Assembly (NCBI GenBank): GCA_965205385.1
Contig: CBDBGS010000007.1
Span: 868,001-932,000 of the forward strand
Reading direction: 5' to 3'
Length of the DNA: 64,000 nt
From: CATOSP01 sp965205385
GTDB lineage: Bacteria > Chloroflexota > Dehalococcoidia > Lucifugimonadales > UBA3495
In this document: piece by piece, positions 1 to 8,353 of the stretch
Position numbering within the stretch: the first letter of the stretch is position 1
Layout: each line of letters starts with the position of its first letter
The notes under the pieces: generated by a model
What the model saw: only the letters and a program-made list of their open reading frames with translations
Told to the model about the DNA's origin: nothing
Databases searched by the model: none
Made by a program: the position numbers and the translations under genes

Positions 1-269
1 ATGTCCGCAACTATCCTACCGCCGGCCCGGACGTTGTCCCCGTGGGCCCCGGAGTCCTGGCCCATCATGGCCGAGGTATAAGCCTTGCGGATAGAATGGC
101 GACGGCTAAACATACGCAGGTTGTCCATCTTGGCGTAAGCCACCATGTTGCCGGTGTCGTCCACGATGGCCATTGCCACCGGTTCGTTGGGCAACTCCAA
201 CGCCTTTTCGGTCATGGCGTTCATTGCCGCCCGCACTTGTTCGAAGCTTAGGTATGGGTTCTCTGCCAT
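1..269 (-). CDS. HbpS/GlcG-like protein (partial, C-terminus outside window)
   Basis: Translating the minus strand from ATG at 269 gives 89 residues that stay open to the window edge. The pattern (PVAMAIVDDTGNMVAYAKMD, then a basic RRHSIRKAYTSA segment and a Gly/Asp-rich stretch) resembles the GlcG/HbpS (DUF336) family. Those are small single-domain proteins, some of which bind haem and some of which sit beside catabolic operons without a known reaction. AGGAGG lies 9 nt upstream of the ATG. The fumarylacetoacetase-like gene ends 45 bp upstream on the same strand, so the two probably share a transcript. The family call rests on pattern recognition of the N-terminal half only. Confidence 0.7.
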   Translation of the reverse strand, partial: MAENPYLSFEQVRAAMNAMTEKALELPNEPVAMAIVDDTGNMVAYAKMDNLRMFSRRHSIRKAYTSAMMGQDSGAHGDNVRAGGRIVAD

Positions 270-314
270 GATGCCTACCCTCCTATAGGGGTCCGTTTTT
301 AGGGGCTGTTTTGG

Positions 315-1238
315 TTAGGCGTATTTCCCGGAAATTTGGGGAGTGGTCCCGTCCAGCCCCTTCTCTTGCCTATCCAGCCTGGTTTCCCGGAGCCAGGTGC
401 GCTTGAGATGGTCTCTCACGTTGAATCGGAGCGTGCCAAGGCCCTCGCACTCCAGGTCCACCAGGTCGCCGTCCATGAACGAGCTGAGGCCCCGGTGGTT
501 GGTGCCGGTGGCCACGACGTCGCCGGGCTCCAGGGGATGAATCGAGCTTACCCATTCAATGACCCTGGGAATCTGGTGGGCCATGTCATTGGTGTTGAAG
601 TTCTGCTTCAACTCCTCGTTGACCCACAACCTGACCTGGAGGTTCTGAGGGTCGGCGATCTCGTCCGCGGTGACGAGCCAGGGCCCCATGGGCGCGAAGG
701 TCTCCCTGGACTTCATCTGGTAGAAGGTGTTGCCCGCCGGGGGCAGACCGCGGGCCGAGCCGTCAATGAAGTTGACGTACCCGAAAATGTAATCGAAAGC
801 GTCCTCTGCGCTAACGTTCGATGCCCGTTTTCCGATGACCAGGGCCATTTCAGCTTCGCCCTCGAAGATCGTGGCCGGAACATCGGGCAAGACCATGGTG
901 TCGCCGGGGCCAATCACCGCGTTGGCAGACTTATGGAAGGCGTTGATGGGGGCCGGAGCGTCCCTGGTGCCGTCCTCCATGTAGTTGACCGCCATCGCCA
1001 CGATGTTGTTGGGCTTGGGCAACGGCGACCGGAGGCTCACCTGATCGAGGGGTGTCCCTGATCCCTGGCTGATCGCGCGGTCAAGGGCCGACCGGTGGGT
1101 TGAGAAGTCTTCGATAATTCGGTTGAGCAAGTCCTGGGGGGAGCTATGGGCAATGCCGCTGACCGCGCCTGATAGGTCTACGACGTTGTTCCCGCTGATC
1201 GCGCCTAGCTTGAAGTCATCGTAAAAGACTAGCTTCAT
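315..1238 (-). CDS. Fumarylacetoacetate hydrolase (FAH) family protein
   Basis: This 307-residue protein has an N-terminal FAH-like lead domain (about 1-70) followed by the FAH catalytic fold. The expected metal ligands are visible as E126 and E128 in FEGEAE and D159 in NFIDG. The family hydrolyses or isomerises C-C bonds in beta-diketo acids and also includes hydratases and decarboxylases of aromatic meta-cleavage pathways, so the substrate cannot be read from sequence. The ATG has AGGAGGAG 3 nt upstream. It lies directly upstream of the HbpS-like gene on the same strand. A cytoplasmic role in degrading an aromatic or tyrosine-type acid is plausible but inferred. Confidence 0.88.
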   Translation of the reverse strand: MKLVFYDDFKLGAISGNNVVDLSGAVSGIAHSSPQDLLNRIIEDFSTHRSALDRAISQGSGTPLDQVSLRSPLPKPNNIVAMAVNYMEDGTRDAPAPINAFHKSANAVIGPGDTMVLPDVPATIFEGEAEMALVIGKRASNVSAEDAFDYIFGYVNFIDGSARGLPPAGNTFYQMKSRETFAPMGPWLVTADEIADPQNLQVRLWVNEELKQNFNTNDMAHQIPRVIEWVSSIHPLEPGDVVATGTNHRGLSSFMDGDLVDLECEGLGTLRFNVRDHLKRTWLRETRLDRQEKGLDGTTPQISGKYA

Positions 1239-1376
1239 GTCTCCTCCTAAAATGCTGGCTCAAGGTGAGGGCGTTCGGTCTGGGCGTCTTGGGACGTCTC
1301 GGACGATGGAATGATAACCATTCCGGTGGGGGCTATCAAGGTATTCTGTGCGGGCGGTGATTGTTAGAGGGAAGAG

Positions 1377-1985
1377 TTACGCGCCGGACTGACGCTTAAT
1401 TCCAGACCAGACGATGTTCACCGTATGTTCGACCCAGCCGTCGGGAATCTCTCTACCCGTGATGTATTCCGCGTAGTAGGAGCCAATCAACATGCTAACG
1501 GCGATATCGACGTCCACGTCTTCATGGATATCGCCCTGGGATGCGGCCTTCTCCAACACCCTGCGGATCAACGCCCGGCGCGGAAGCAACACCCTCTCCC
1601 GGAATAGGTCCAGAAGCTCCGGGGTGTGGGTCTGTTCGGCCACCAGCGCCCCGATTATGCCCATGCCCCGGTTATGTTCGATTCGGTGGCGGAGGGTCTC
1701 AAGGTAGGCTACCAGGTCTCCCCAGGCGCTCCCGGTGTTAGGCGGCTCTTCTTCCTCGATCAAGGCGGACACGGCGGCGGTGGCAAGGTCGGCCTTGCTG
1801 GCCCAGCGCTTGTAGATCGTGGCCTTGGTGGTGCCCGCAGCCGCCGCGATGGTATCGATGGACATACGGTGGTATCCGCTGGAGGCCAACTGGGTCTGGG
1901 TGGCCTGTATCACGGCCTCGGCGATGCCGGGATCACGCGGCCTTCCCCTGGCGTTCCACGGCGGGGAATCCGATGCCTGAGTCAT
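1377..1985 (-). CDS. TetR family transcriptional regulator
   Basis: The 202-residue protein has an N-terminal helix-turn-helix at about residues 20-65 (IDTIAAAAGTTKATIYKRW is the recognition region). A helical ligand-binding domain of TetR_C type follows. I chose the ATG at 1985 because GGAG sits 6 nt upstream; an in-frame TTG at 1997 overlaps that site and is less likely. The gene is divergent from an efflux operon (two MFS pumps and an adaptor), and a 15-bp palindrome lies between them on the operon promoter. It is therefore probably the drug-responsive repressor of that operon. The ligand is unknown. Confidence 0.88.
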   Translation of the reverse strand: MTQASDSPPWNARGRPRDPGIAEAVIQATQTQLASSGYHRMSIDTIAAAAGTTKATIYKRWASKADLATAAVSALIEEEEPPNTGSAWGDLVAYLETLRHRIEHNRGMGIIGALVAEQTHTPELLDLFRERVLLPRRALIRRVLEKAASQGDIHEDVDVDIAVSMLIGSYYAEYITGREIPDGWVEHTVNIVWSGIKRQSGA

Positions 1986-2050
1986 AGCCATCTCCAAATT
2001 CTGGGGCGTTGGTCCGGGGCGTTGGGTCGATTGGCCGGATGAGCCAGTCC

Positions 2051-2079
2051 TTGACAGGCCAACGCCTATTTAGCATACT
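2051..2079 (+). promoter_or_regulatory. Predicted sigma-70 promoter of the efflux operon
   Basis: A perfect -35 box TTGACA (2051-2056) is followed after 17 nt by CATACT (2074-2079), which matches 4 of 6 bases of TATAAT. It points into the MFS gene that starts about 47 bp downstream. The neighbouring palindrome overlaps the -10 box, the usual arrangement for TetR-type repression. Confidence 0.55.
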
Positions 2080-2091
2080 ATACGGTATAGT
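2077..2091. promoter_or_regulatory. Palindromic operator, probable TetR site
   Basis: ACTATACGGTATAGT is a perfect inverted repeat with 7-bp arms around one central base. It lies in the intergenic region between the divergent TetR gene and the MFS efflux gene, and overlaps the predicted -10 box of the latter. Size and position fit a TetR dimer site that would block the pump promoter and possibly the regulator's own. Binding itself is inferred. Confidence 0.65.
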
Positions 2092-2125
2092 GAACTATTT
2101 CAATACTCACAGGGCCAAGTAACCC

Positions 2126-3394
2126 TTGGTCCGCGAACCCGCAGGCGCCGCGCCGACGCCGGTCCGACCCAGGCCTAGAAGGCGCGGCCCACAGACCTTT
2201 TCGTCCTTAAGAAACCGCGATTACCGTTTCCTATGGACAGGCAACCTCTTCAACAACGGAGCGAACTGGCTCCAGCAGTTGACCGTCGGCTGGTTGGTCT
2301 GGGACCTGTCGGAGTCACCTTTCCTGGTGGGGACGGTCGGCGGCTTCCGGGCATTGCCGTTTCTGCTCATCGGACCGATGGCCGGAGTGCTGGCGGATCG
2401 GCTGGACCGCCGAAAACTTGTACTGCTCAGCCAGACCATGTTGGCGACGGCCGCGATCGTATTCGCCCTGGTGGTGGCGTCCGGTCAGGTACAGGTCTGG
2501 CACTGCTTCGCCTACATCGCATTGTCCGGCGTCGCCCATTCCATACTACAACCGGTGCGAAGCGCCCTTGTAGCCAATACCGTGCCCAGGGAAGACCTGC
2601 CCAACGCCTTCGCGCTCCACGCCATGACCATCACGTCTTCCAGGCTGGTATGGCCCGCCATAGGCGGCTTGTTGGTAGGGGAGTACGGGTTTACCGTCAA
2701 CTTCCTGGTTGAAAGCGTTCTATACATCATCCTCGCGGTGATGATTATCCCCATGCGGACCCCTTACCGTGAGAATAACCTGCGCCATCACAACTCTCCC
2801 TGGACCGACCTGAAGGACGGCGTCAAGTACGTTGCGAAGGACAAGCCCATCTTGCAGCTAATTTTGATGAGCTTGGTCCCGAATTTCTTCATTCAACCCT
2901 GCATTCACCTGTTGCCAGCCTTCGTTGGCGCGGTACTCAACAGAGGCCCCAAGATTCTCGGCGCGCTGCTTTCGGTGAACGGCGGGTTTGGGTTCGCGGC
3001 CACGGTGGTCATAGCCACTTTCGGCTACACGCTGGGCAAAGGAAAGACCTGCCTGCTCGCCCTTATCCTGGGTTCAATCGGCGTCATCATCCTGGGCCAG
3101 TCCCATTGGCTTCCGGTAACGATGGTCGCAGTCTCCCTGCTAGGTTACGGGTTGAGCACGTTTAGGACCGGGACTGGGACCCTGATTCAGACGCTGGCCC
3201 CAGACGATTTGAGGGGCCGCATCCAGAGCATCTACCATCTCGACCACGGACTCACACCGTTGGCCAGCTTTATCATTGGAGCGTTCGCCGAATTCTACAC
3301 ACCGACGGGAGCGGTGACCGCTGTGGGCATTATGGCCTTAGTTGTATCGATATACTTCCTCGTGTTCTTCCGGAAAATACGGGGGCTGGACTAG
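2126..3394 (+). CDS. MFS transporter (MFS_3/EntS-like)
   Basis: The protein is about 422 residues with roughly 12 hydrophobic helices. The loop between helices 2 and 3 holds the MFS signature as GVLADRLDRRK. The pattern matches the MFS_3 group (EntS-like exporters and putative macrolide efflux pumps). The N-terminus is uncertain: the frame opens at a TTG with only a weak AGGG upstream, followed by about 20 Pro/Arg-rich residues before the first helix. It is the first gene of the operon behind the TetR-type operator. A role in export of a toxic small molecule from the cytoplasm is inferred. Confidence 0.8.
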   Translation: MVREPAGAAPTPVRPRPRRRGPQTFSSLRNRDYRFLWTGNLFNNGANWLQQLTVGWLVWDLSESPFLVGTVGGFRALPFLLIGPMAGVLADRLDRRKLVLLSQTMLATAAIVFALVVASGQVQVWHCFAYIALSGVAHSILQPVRSALVANTVPREDLPNAFALHAMTITSSRLVWPAIGGLLVGEYGFTVNFLVESVLYIILAVMIIPMRTPYRENNLRHHNSPWTDLKDGVKYVAKDKPILQLILMSLVPNFFIQPCIHLLPAFVGAVLNRGPKILGALLSVNGGFGFAATVVIATFGYTLGKGKTCLLALILGSIGVIILGQSHWLPVTMVAVSLLGYGLSTFRTGTGTLIQTLAPDDLRGRIQSIYHLDHGLTPLASFIIGAFAEFYTPTGAVTAVGIMALVVSIYFLVFFRKIRGLD

Positions 3395-3484
3395 CCTCAT
3401 ATAATAGCCTTCGACTAATACCATCCTCTGTCCGGCGGCGGGGAATGTCCGGACAGGTGCAGGCGCCATTCAGGAGGTAACTCT

Positions 3485-4201
3485 ACGAATATTCCAGACC
3501 AACTCAAGAAACTGTTAATCGCGGGCGTCGTCGTAGGCCTTATCGCGGTCTTGGCCGGCGGAGGCATCGTCGGCTTCGATCAGTGGTTGAAATCTGACTT
3601 TTCAGGACGTTTCGTAAGCACCGACAGCGCCGAAGTCATGGCCGACCTCGTGAAGGTTGGCCCCCTCACCGCGGGGCGTATTAGCTCCATGGAAGTGGAC
3701 GTTGGAGACCCGGTCCTGAAGGGCCAGGTGTTGGCGGTTTTGGACATGCCAAGCCTCATCTCCAGGTCGGACATCACGGACACCGCCAAACTGGGCTTCA
3801 GGGGAGTACAGGACCAACGCGCCGAAGTAGTCGCTCCCAGATCGGGTGTGGTCGCCTCGCGGACCGCAAAAGAGGGCGACACAGTGCCGGCGGGTGAGAC
3901 GATAGTCACCCTGATGGACCCACGCACGCTGTGGATCGTGGCCAACGTGGAGGAGGGGAAGATCAGCAGAGTGCAGCCCGGACAACAGGTGGAAATCGAA
4001 CTCAAGAGCGTGGAACGGCTCCTGGCCGGGAGGGTGGGAACGCTGTCTCCAGTGACCGCCGCGTCGTTAATTGCCCAACAGAACGGTGGAAACAACGTGC
4101 GGCGCACGGAACAGGTGGTCCCCGTGGAAATTTTGTTGGACAACTTCGACCCATCCCTGATACCGGGTTCCACGGCAAGCATCAAGATCAGGACCCCCTA
4201 A
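3485..4201 (+). CDS. HlyD/EmrA-like membrane-fusion adaptor with apparent ACG start
   Basis: The frame encodes an N-terminal signal-anchor helix (LLIAGVVVGLIAVLAGGG) followed by two lipoyl/biotinyl-like halves: LTAGRISSMEVDVGDPVLKGQVLAVLD, and an APRSGVV...EGDTVPAGETIVTL section. A short beta-barrel part completes it. There is almost no coiled-coil hairpin between the halves, so this is a compact adaptor. The first in-frame ATG/GTG/TTG is a TTG at 3551, inside the membrane helix. An ideal AGGAGG at 3472-3477 sits 7 nt before an in-frame ACG at 3485, which would restore the whole anchor (238 residues). Its stop codon abuts the ATG of the EmrB-like pump, indicating translational coupling and a joint complex. 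Confidence 0.75.
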   Translation, partial: TNIPDQLKKLLIAGVVVGLIAVLAGGGIVGFDQWLKSDFSGRFVSTDSAEVMADLVKVGPLTAGRISSMEVDVGDPVLKGQVLAVLDMPSLISRSDITDTAKLGFRGVQDQRAEVVAPRSGVVASRTAKEGDTVPAGETIVTLMDPRTLWIVANVEEGKISRVQPGQQVEIELKSVERLLAGRVGTLSPVTAASLIAQQNGGNNVRRTEQVVPVEILLDNFDPSLIPGSTASIKIRTP

Positions 4202-5788
4202 ATGACGATCACCGGCCTACTGATTGCCGCCTGCGGGTTTCTGCTGATCAGCGTGGTCAGCATACCCGTAATAACCCGTCTGCTCTGGAATTACAAAAGC
4301 TCGGGGCAGAAGCTCACGGAGCTTGACAACTACAAGTGGTGGGTGTTTGCGACGATAGCCACGGGCGTTTTCATGTCGGTATGCGGGCACGGCAGCATCC
4401 TGATAGCGTTGCCCTCGATAGCCGGGCACTTCGGCGCAAGCCTGGAGACGGTCCTGTGGATCGCAATCAGCGAGACCCTGGCCATCTCATCTCTGCTCCT
4501 GCCCATGGGACGGGTTTCAGACATCCTGGGCAGGAAACAGGTCTACATCACCGGATTCACCATCTTCATCCTCGCCTCCGCCGCAGCGGGCATGGCGGGA
4601 AGCCTGGCGGTCCTGTTGGTGGCGCGGGTCATCCAAGGCGTAAGCTCGGCGATGGTGCAGGCCAACGGGCAAGCGATGGTGCTCTCGGTGTTCCCAGATT
4701 CTGAGCGCGGCAAGGCCCTGGGTTCTCAGTTCAGCGTAGTTGGTGTGGGTTCCATGAGCGGCATGGCCTTGGGCGGGATTCTGGTGAACACCCTGGGTTG
4801 GCGGTCCGTGTTTCTGGTCAACGTCCCCGTGGGGATTCTTGTCCTTGCCGTGGCGTTTATTGTCCTCGAAGGAAGCCGCTTCAGCCAGGACAGGCAGGGA
4901 GGGGGGCGTCCCCCCTTCGACTGGATAGGGTCAACGTTGAGCGCGACAGCCTTGCTGACGATCCTACTGGCCATGACCCTGGGCAACCGGATTGGTTGGA
5001 TCTCACCCGGGGTGATGTCTTGTGTTCTGGCCTTCGTGTTGTCCATGACCGGGTTCATTTGGTGGGAGCTTCGGACGCCGTCACCGATGCTCGACCTGCG
5101 GCTGTTTCAACGGAAGCTGGTGGCGTTGGGAATTACGGCGGGGTGGCTGTCATTCCTGGGGAGCTCGGGGGTCCGCTTCCTGATGGCCCTGTACCTTCAG
5201 AGCGCGCTGGGGTTTAGCCCGAGGGACGCCGGGTTGATTACCCTTCCAATGGCAGTCACCATGACCATCATGGGGCCCATTGCGGGCCGGCTGTCCGACC
5301 GTTACGGCTGGTTGATGCTCAACGTAGGTGGGTTGACACTTGCCTCGGCGGCGTTGTTCATGTTGGGCGGTGTGGTTGGGGTAAACACGTCGATAAATGT
5401 GATAATCCCGCTGCTCGTACTTCAGAGCCTTGGGACCGGTCTGTTCGGCTCTCCCAACAATAGCTCGATAGTTAGCGCGGTGGAACGCTCCAGGTACGGG
5501 ATCGTGTCCGCGTTGACGTCTTTGACGCGAAACTCGGCCAACATCGTCAGCAACGCCATGGTGACGGCCATCGTGGTGGCCACGATGGCGGCGATGGGAG
5601 CGGAGTCCAGTTTGGAGAACGTAGCCCGGGAACCCGAGTCCTTTGTCGAGGGTGTCCGGCAGGCGTTTTTCATCGCCGGCTTCATGTGTTCCGCTGGGAT
5701 AGTGATCTCCTACCTGAAGGGAGACCGGCCCAAAGTGGTTGCTGAAACTCCCTCGCAGGCCCCGGCCCGCGCCGGAACGCCAGACTAG
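4202..5788 (+). CDS. DHA2-type MFS drug transporter (EmrB/QacA-like, 14 TM)
   Basis: This is a 528-residue membrane protein. A first helix (about 1-28) is followed by a short polar stretch and then a 14-helix MFS core. The DHA2 features are GRVSDILGRKQ after helix 2, a repeated RVIQG motif near residue 142, and NVPVGIL. The second half carries GPIAGRLSDRYG. The family exports lipophilic cations and antibiotics by proton antiport. It starts one base after the adaptor stop codon, matching the EmrA-EmrB arrangement. The TetR-type operator upstream of the first operon gene probably controls it too. The substrate is unknown. Confidence 0.9.
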   Translation: MTITGLLIAACGFLLISVVSIPVITRLLWNYKSSGQKLTELDNYKWWVFATIATGVFMSVCGHGSILIALPSIAGHFGASLETVLWIAISETLAISSLLLPMGRVSDILGRKQVYITGFTIFILASAAAGMAGSLAVLLVARVIQGVSSAMVQANGQAMVLSVFPDSERGKALGSQFSVVGVGSMSGMALGGILVNTLGWRSVFLVNVPVGILVLAVAFIVLEGSRFSQDRQGGGRPPFDWIGSTLSATALLTILLAMTLGNRIGWISPGVMSCVLAFVLSMTGFIWWELRTPSPMLDLRLFQRKLVALGITAGWLSFLGSSGVRFLMALYLQSALGFSPRDAGLITLPMAVTMTIMGPIAGRLSDRYGWLMLNVGGLTLASAALFMLGGVVGVNTSINVIIPLLVLQSLGTGLFGSPNNSSIVSAVERSRYGIVSALTSLTRNSANIVSNAMVTAIVVATMAAMGAESSLENVAREPESFVEGVRQAFFIAGFMCSAGIVISYLKGDRPKVVAETPSQAPARAGTPD

Positions 5789-5853
5789 CGCGTTTGGCTA
5801 GTGGCCCCGTCGTGCGGACGCTGACTACTGGAGGCTGACCATTGGGCACTGGC

Positions 5854-7191
5854 CTAATGGGTGGGCTTCTGCCCCAATAGGGCGGTGATCTCGGACACAT
5901 TGGCGACGTTCTCCAGATCGTCCAACATGCTCAAGAGCCGTTCCGCGTCCCGCTCCGACAGGACGAACCGGGCGCAGTCCCACACCTTCTTGCGGCGCTG
6001 GTTCCGGCCCATGGGATTGGCCGCTGAGCCGGTGAAGTTGGCGCAGTCCGCGGAAACGGTCCGGCCATCGACCAGTTGGGCGGTCGCGGTTGCGCCGTTT
6101 CCCGATTGCGTTCCGGGCCCCACGCTGACCTTGCCCAATAGCTCCTCCATGTCCAGTGCGAACCTCCTTTCGTCGGAAAAGGTCTCGATGCCCACATGCC
6201 CGTCAAGAAGCGCGGCGGCGGCGCAGTATTCGATGCTAAACTTTCCGTCCAGCCCGCTCCTTGGCACCGGGCCCGAGTGACCACGGCCCTGGGTCTGTAC
6301 GACCAGACTGGAAACCATACCTGCCCGCAGTCCGAATTCCTCCCGCAAATTCAGCACCGACTCGATCGGGTTTTGCATGTGGATTTGGGCTGGGAAGCGT
6401 TTGATATCGTAGCCGGGGTCGACAAGCCTGAATGACTCGCCGAGGTCCGAGGTGATCACATCCCAGACCATTTGGCCCTGGAAGAGGGCCTCGGCGTAGC
6501 CGTTGGCCCTTTCGAAGATATCCTCGCTGCTGGTGAAGCCAGCTTCGGCCAAGAGGGCGGATTCGGCACCCATCCTCGCGGCGTTGCCGGGGTGGGTCGA
6601 CTTGACCATGGTCCCGGTGTTGGCGGTGAGCCCTCCGGTACGGGACGCGGCGATGCCCAGGGTCATTTCCGTCTGCCCCGGCCTGAGGCCCAACACTTTT
6701 GCGCTAGCCGCAGCTCCGCCCAGGGGTCCGACCAGGCCTGGAGGATGGTAGGCGGGGTTCGTGGCGCGGGAGGACGCGGCCCGCAACCGGCCCTGGACTT
6801 CCCAGCCAAGGGTGTATGCCTCGATGATGGTCTTTCCCGACGCCCCCCGGTCCTCGGCCAGGGCAAACGCCGCCGGTAGGCAGGAAGACGTGCCGTGTGT
6901 CGGTGGGAATCCTTGAATTTCGAAGTCCAGGCAGTGTCCGAACACGCCATTGGCGAAGGCGGCGAAGGGAGGGTTAGTCTTGAAGCCCCACCCAACTACT
7001 GTCGAAAGGGCAGCTCCGCCCATAGTCTCGACGTAACGCCCGATGGTGGTGGCGAGTTCTTGGGTGGACCCGGCCAACATGTTGGCCACGCCGTCGGCAA
7101 TCGCGATTTTGGCGGCGGTTACGACCTCCGAGGAAAAGTCCTCGTAACTAATTTCCGAGATAAATCGGGCCAGGGTCTTGGTTGCGCTCAT
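5854..7191 (-). CDS. MmgE/PrpD family protein
   Basis: The 445-residue protein matches the MmgE/PrpD family from end to end, with an all-helical N-terminal domain and a C-terminal alpha/beta domain. Clear blocks are GHCLDFEIQGFPPTHGTSS near residue 85 and STHPGNAARMGAESALLAEAGF near 220. Members include 2-methylcitrate dehydratase, cis-aconitate decarboxylase and many uncharacterised enzymes. The first block has LDFEI where PrpD usually has LDFND, so activity on 2-methylcitrate should not be assumed. The ATG has AAGGA 5 nt upstream. No other methylcitrate-cycle gene is nearby. Confidence 0.85.
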   Translation of the reverse strand: MSATKTLARFISEISYEDFSSEVVTAAKIAIADGVANMLAGSTQELATTIGRYVETMGGAALSTVVGWGFKTNPPFAAFANGVFGHCLDFEIQGFPPTHGTSSCLPAAFALAEDRGASGKTIIEAYTLGWEVQGRLRAASSRATNPAYHPPGLVGPLGGAAASAKVLGLRPGQTEMTLGIAASRTGGLTANTGTMVKSTHPGNAARMGAESALLAEAGFTSSEDIFERANGYAEALFQGQMVWDVITSDLGESFRLVDPGYDIKRFPAQIHMQNPIESVLNLREEFGLRAGMVSSLVVQTQGRGHSGPVPRSGLDGKFSIEYCAAAALLDGHVGIETFSDERRFALDMEELLGKVSVGPGTQSGNGATATAQLVDGRTVSADCANFTGSAANPMGRNQRRKKVWDCARFVLSERDAERLLSMLDDLENVANVSEITALLGQKPTH

Positions 7192-7299
7192 ATCGGTCCT
7201 TCGGCCTATTAAGTTTGGCGGGGGCTATCCGGGCGTATTTAAGCACAAATCGGTTGCCTTCCGCTCATAGTGAGCGCAGGGACTTTCGGTCCCCTATAT

Positions 7300-7408
7300 G
7301 AACTGTGATTCAAATGATTGAAGGATTCCCATGATTTTCCATACCTGCATACCACGAATTCACACGAATCCCGGAATCAGAGAAATCACGGTTGAGACGA
7401 ACAACTAG
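7300..7408. repeat. Diverged member of the 129-bp inverted-repeat family
   Basis: This 331-bp intergenic stretch holds a segment that aligns with the interior of the elements at 24704-24832 and 34771-34899. The best match is ATCCCGGAATCAGAGAAATC followed by ACGGTTGAGACGAACAA (7368-7404). The outer terminal repeats are not recognisable, so it looks like an old, truncated copy. The rest of the gap holds the promoter of the next gene. Confidence 0.55.
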
Positions 7409-7435
7409 AAGGCCCTGCCCGAAACACGATGAAAA

Positions 7436-7464
7436 TTGCCGCCCTGTCGCGTGTTGTGTAAAAT
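7436..7464 (+). promoter_or_regulatory. Predicted promoter of SDR gene
   Basis: TTGCCG (7436-7441), a 17-nt spacer and TAAAAT (7459-7464) precede the SDR start by about 60 bp. It is close to sigma-70 consensus and lies just downstream of the degenerate repeat copy. Confidence 0.5.
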
Positions 7465-7522
7465 GGCGCACGATTGGAGCTACATTAAAGACAAGGAAGC
7501 AGAGTAAAAGGAGGCAGCCGAA

Positions 7523-8341
7523 ATGGACTTTGGACTGCAAGACAAGAAGGCCCTGGTAACCGGAGGAAGCCGTGGTATAGGCAAGGCGATCGCGCGGGAG
7601 TTGGCGCGGGAGGGCGCGGAGGTGGTCATCGTGGCCCGCACCATGTCCGACCTGCAGGCGTCGGCCCGCGAGATCGAGGACGAGACCGGACGACGCTGCA
7701 TTCCCATGCAGATGGATGTTACCAACAAGGAACAGGTGGACCAGGTGACCGCGGCGGCGGCGCAAGAGCTTGGCGGGCTGCATATCCTGGTCAATAGCGG
7801 CTCCTACCCCGGCGGATCTCCCGGCGCGACGGGGCCCATAGAGGGACTGGTGGACGAAGACCTGCTGTCGGACTTCGACGTGAAGTTCGTCGGGGCGCTC
7901 CGGTGCGCCCGGGCCGCCATACCTTTCTTGAAGGAACAAGGCTGGGGGCGGATCATCAACATCAGCGGCGGCAATGCCCGCAACGCCGGGAATCTGAGCG
8001 GCGGGGCGCGCAATGTGTCTTTGGTCCATGCCACCAAGACCCTGTCAAACCACCTGGGCCGCTACGGCATTACGGTTAACTGCATACACCCGGGCACAAC
8101 CAGGACCGAGCGTACGCCCGGAATGCTGGAGGCGAGGGCGACTCAGCAGGGCGTGAGCGCGGACGAAGTGGAACAGGGCGACTTCGCTCCCGGATCGTCC
8201 AGGGGCAACGCCATCTGCAGGATGGTTGACGCTTCCGAAGTCGGATTCCTCACCGCCTACCTGTGCTCAGAAAAAGCCTGGGCCGTGACTGGCGAGGTCA
8301 TCGCAGCCGGGGGCGGCACCGGCACCGCCGTCTATTACTAA
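7523..8341 (+). CDS. SDR family oxidoreductase lacking the usual catalytic Tyr
   Basis: The 272-residue Rossmann-fold protein has the cofactor motif GGSRGIGKA near residues 14-22 and ILVNSGSYPG in place of NNAG. The usual active-site Ser is present in NISGG. At the YxxxK position the sequence is VHATK: Lys is kept but Tyr is Val. Such variants occur in divergent SDR subfamilies and may use another residue or bind without classical catalysis. The NAD(P) preference is not clear; R39 after strand 2 hints at NADP. It is a single gene with its own promoter, convergent with the TrmH-like gene. Confidence 0.8.
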   Translation: MDFGLQDKKALVTGGSRGIGKAIARELAREGAEVVIVARTMSDLQASAREIEDETGRRCIPMQMDVTNKEQVDQVTAAAAQELGGLHILVNSGSYPGGSPGATGPIEGLVDEDLLSDFDVKFVGALRCARAAIPFLKEQGWGRIINISGGNARNAGNLSGGARNVSLVHATKTLSNHLGRYGITVNCIHPGTTRTERTPGMLEARATQQGVSADEVEQGDFAPGSSRGNAICRMVDASEVGFLTAYLCSEKAWAVTGEVIAAGGGTGTAVYY

Positions 8342-8353
8342 CCACTTTCGAAG

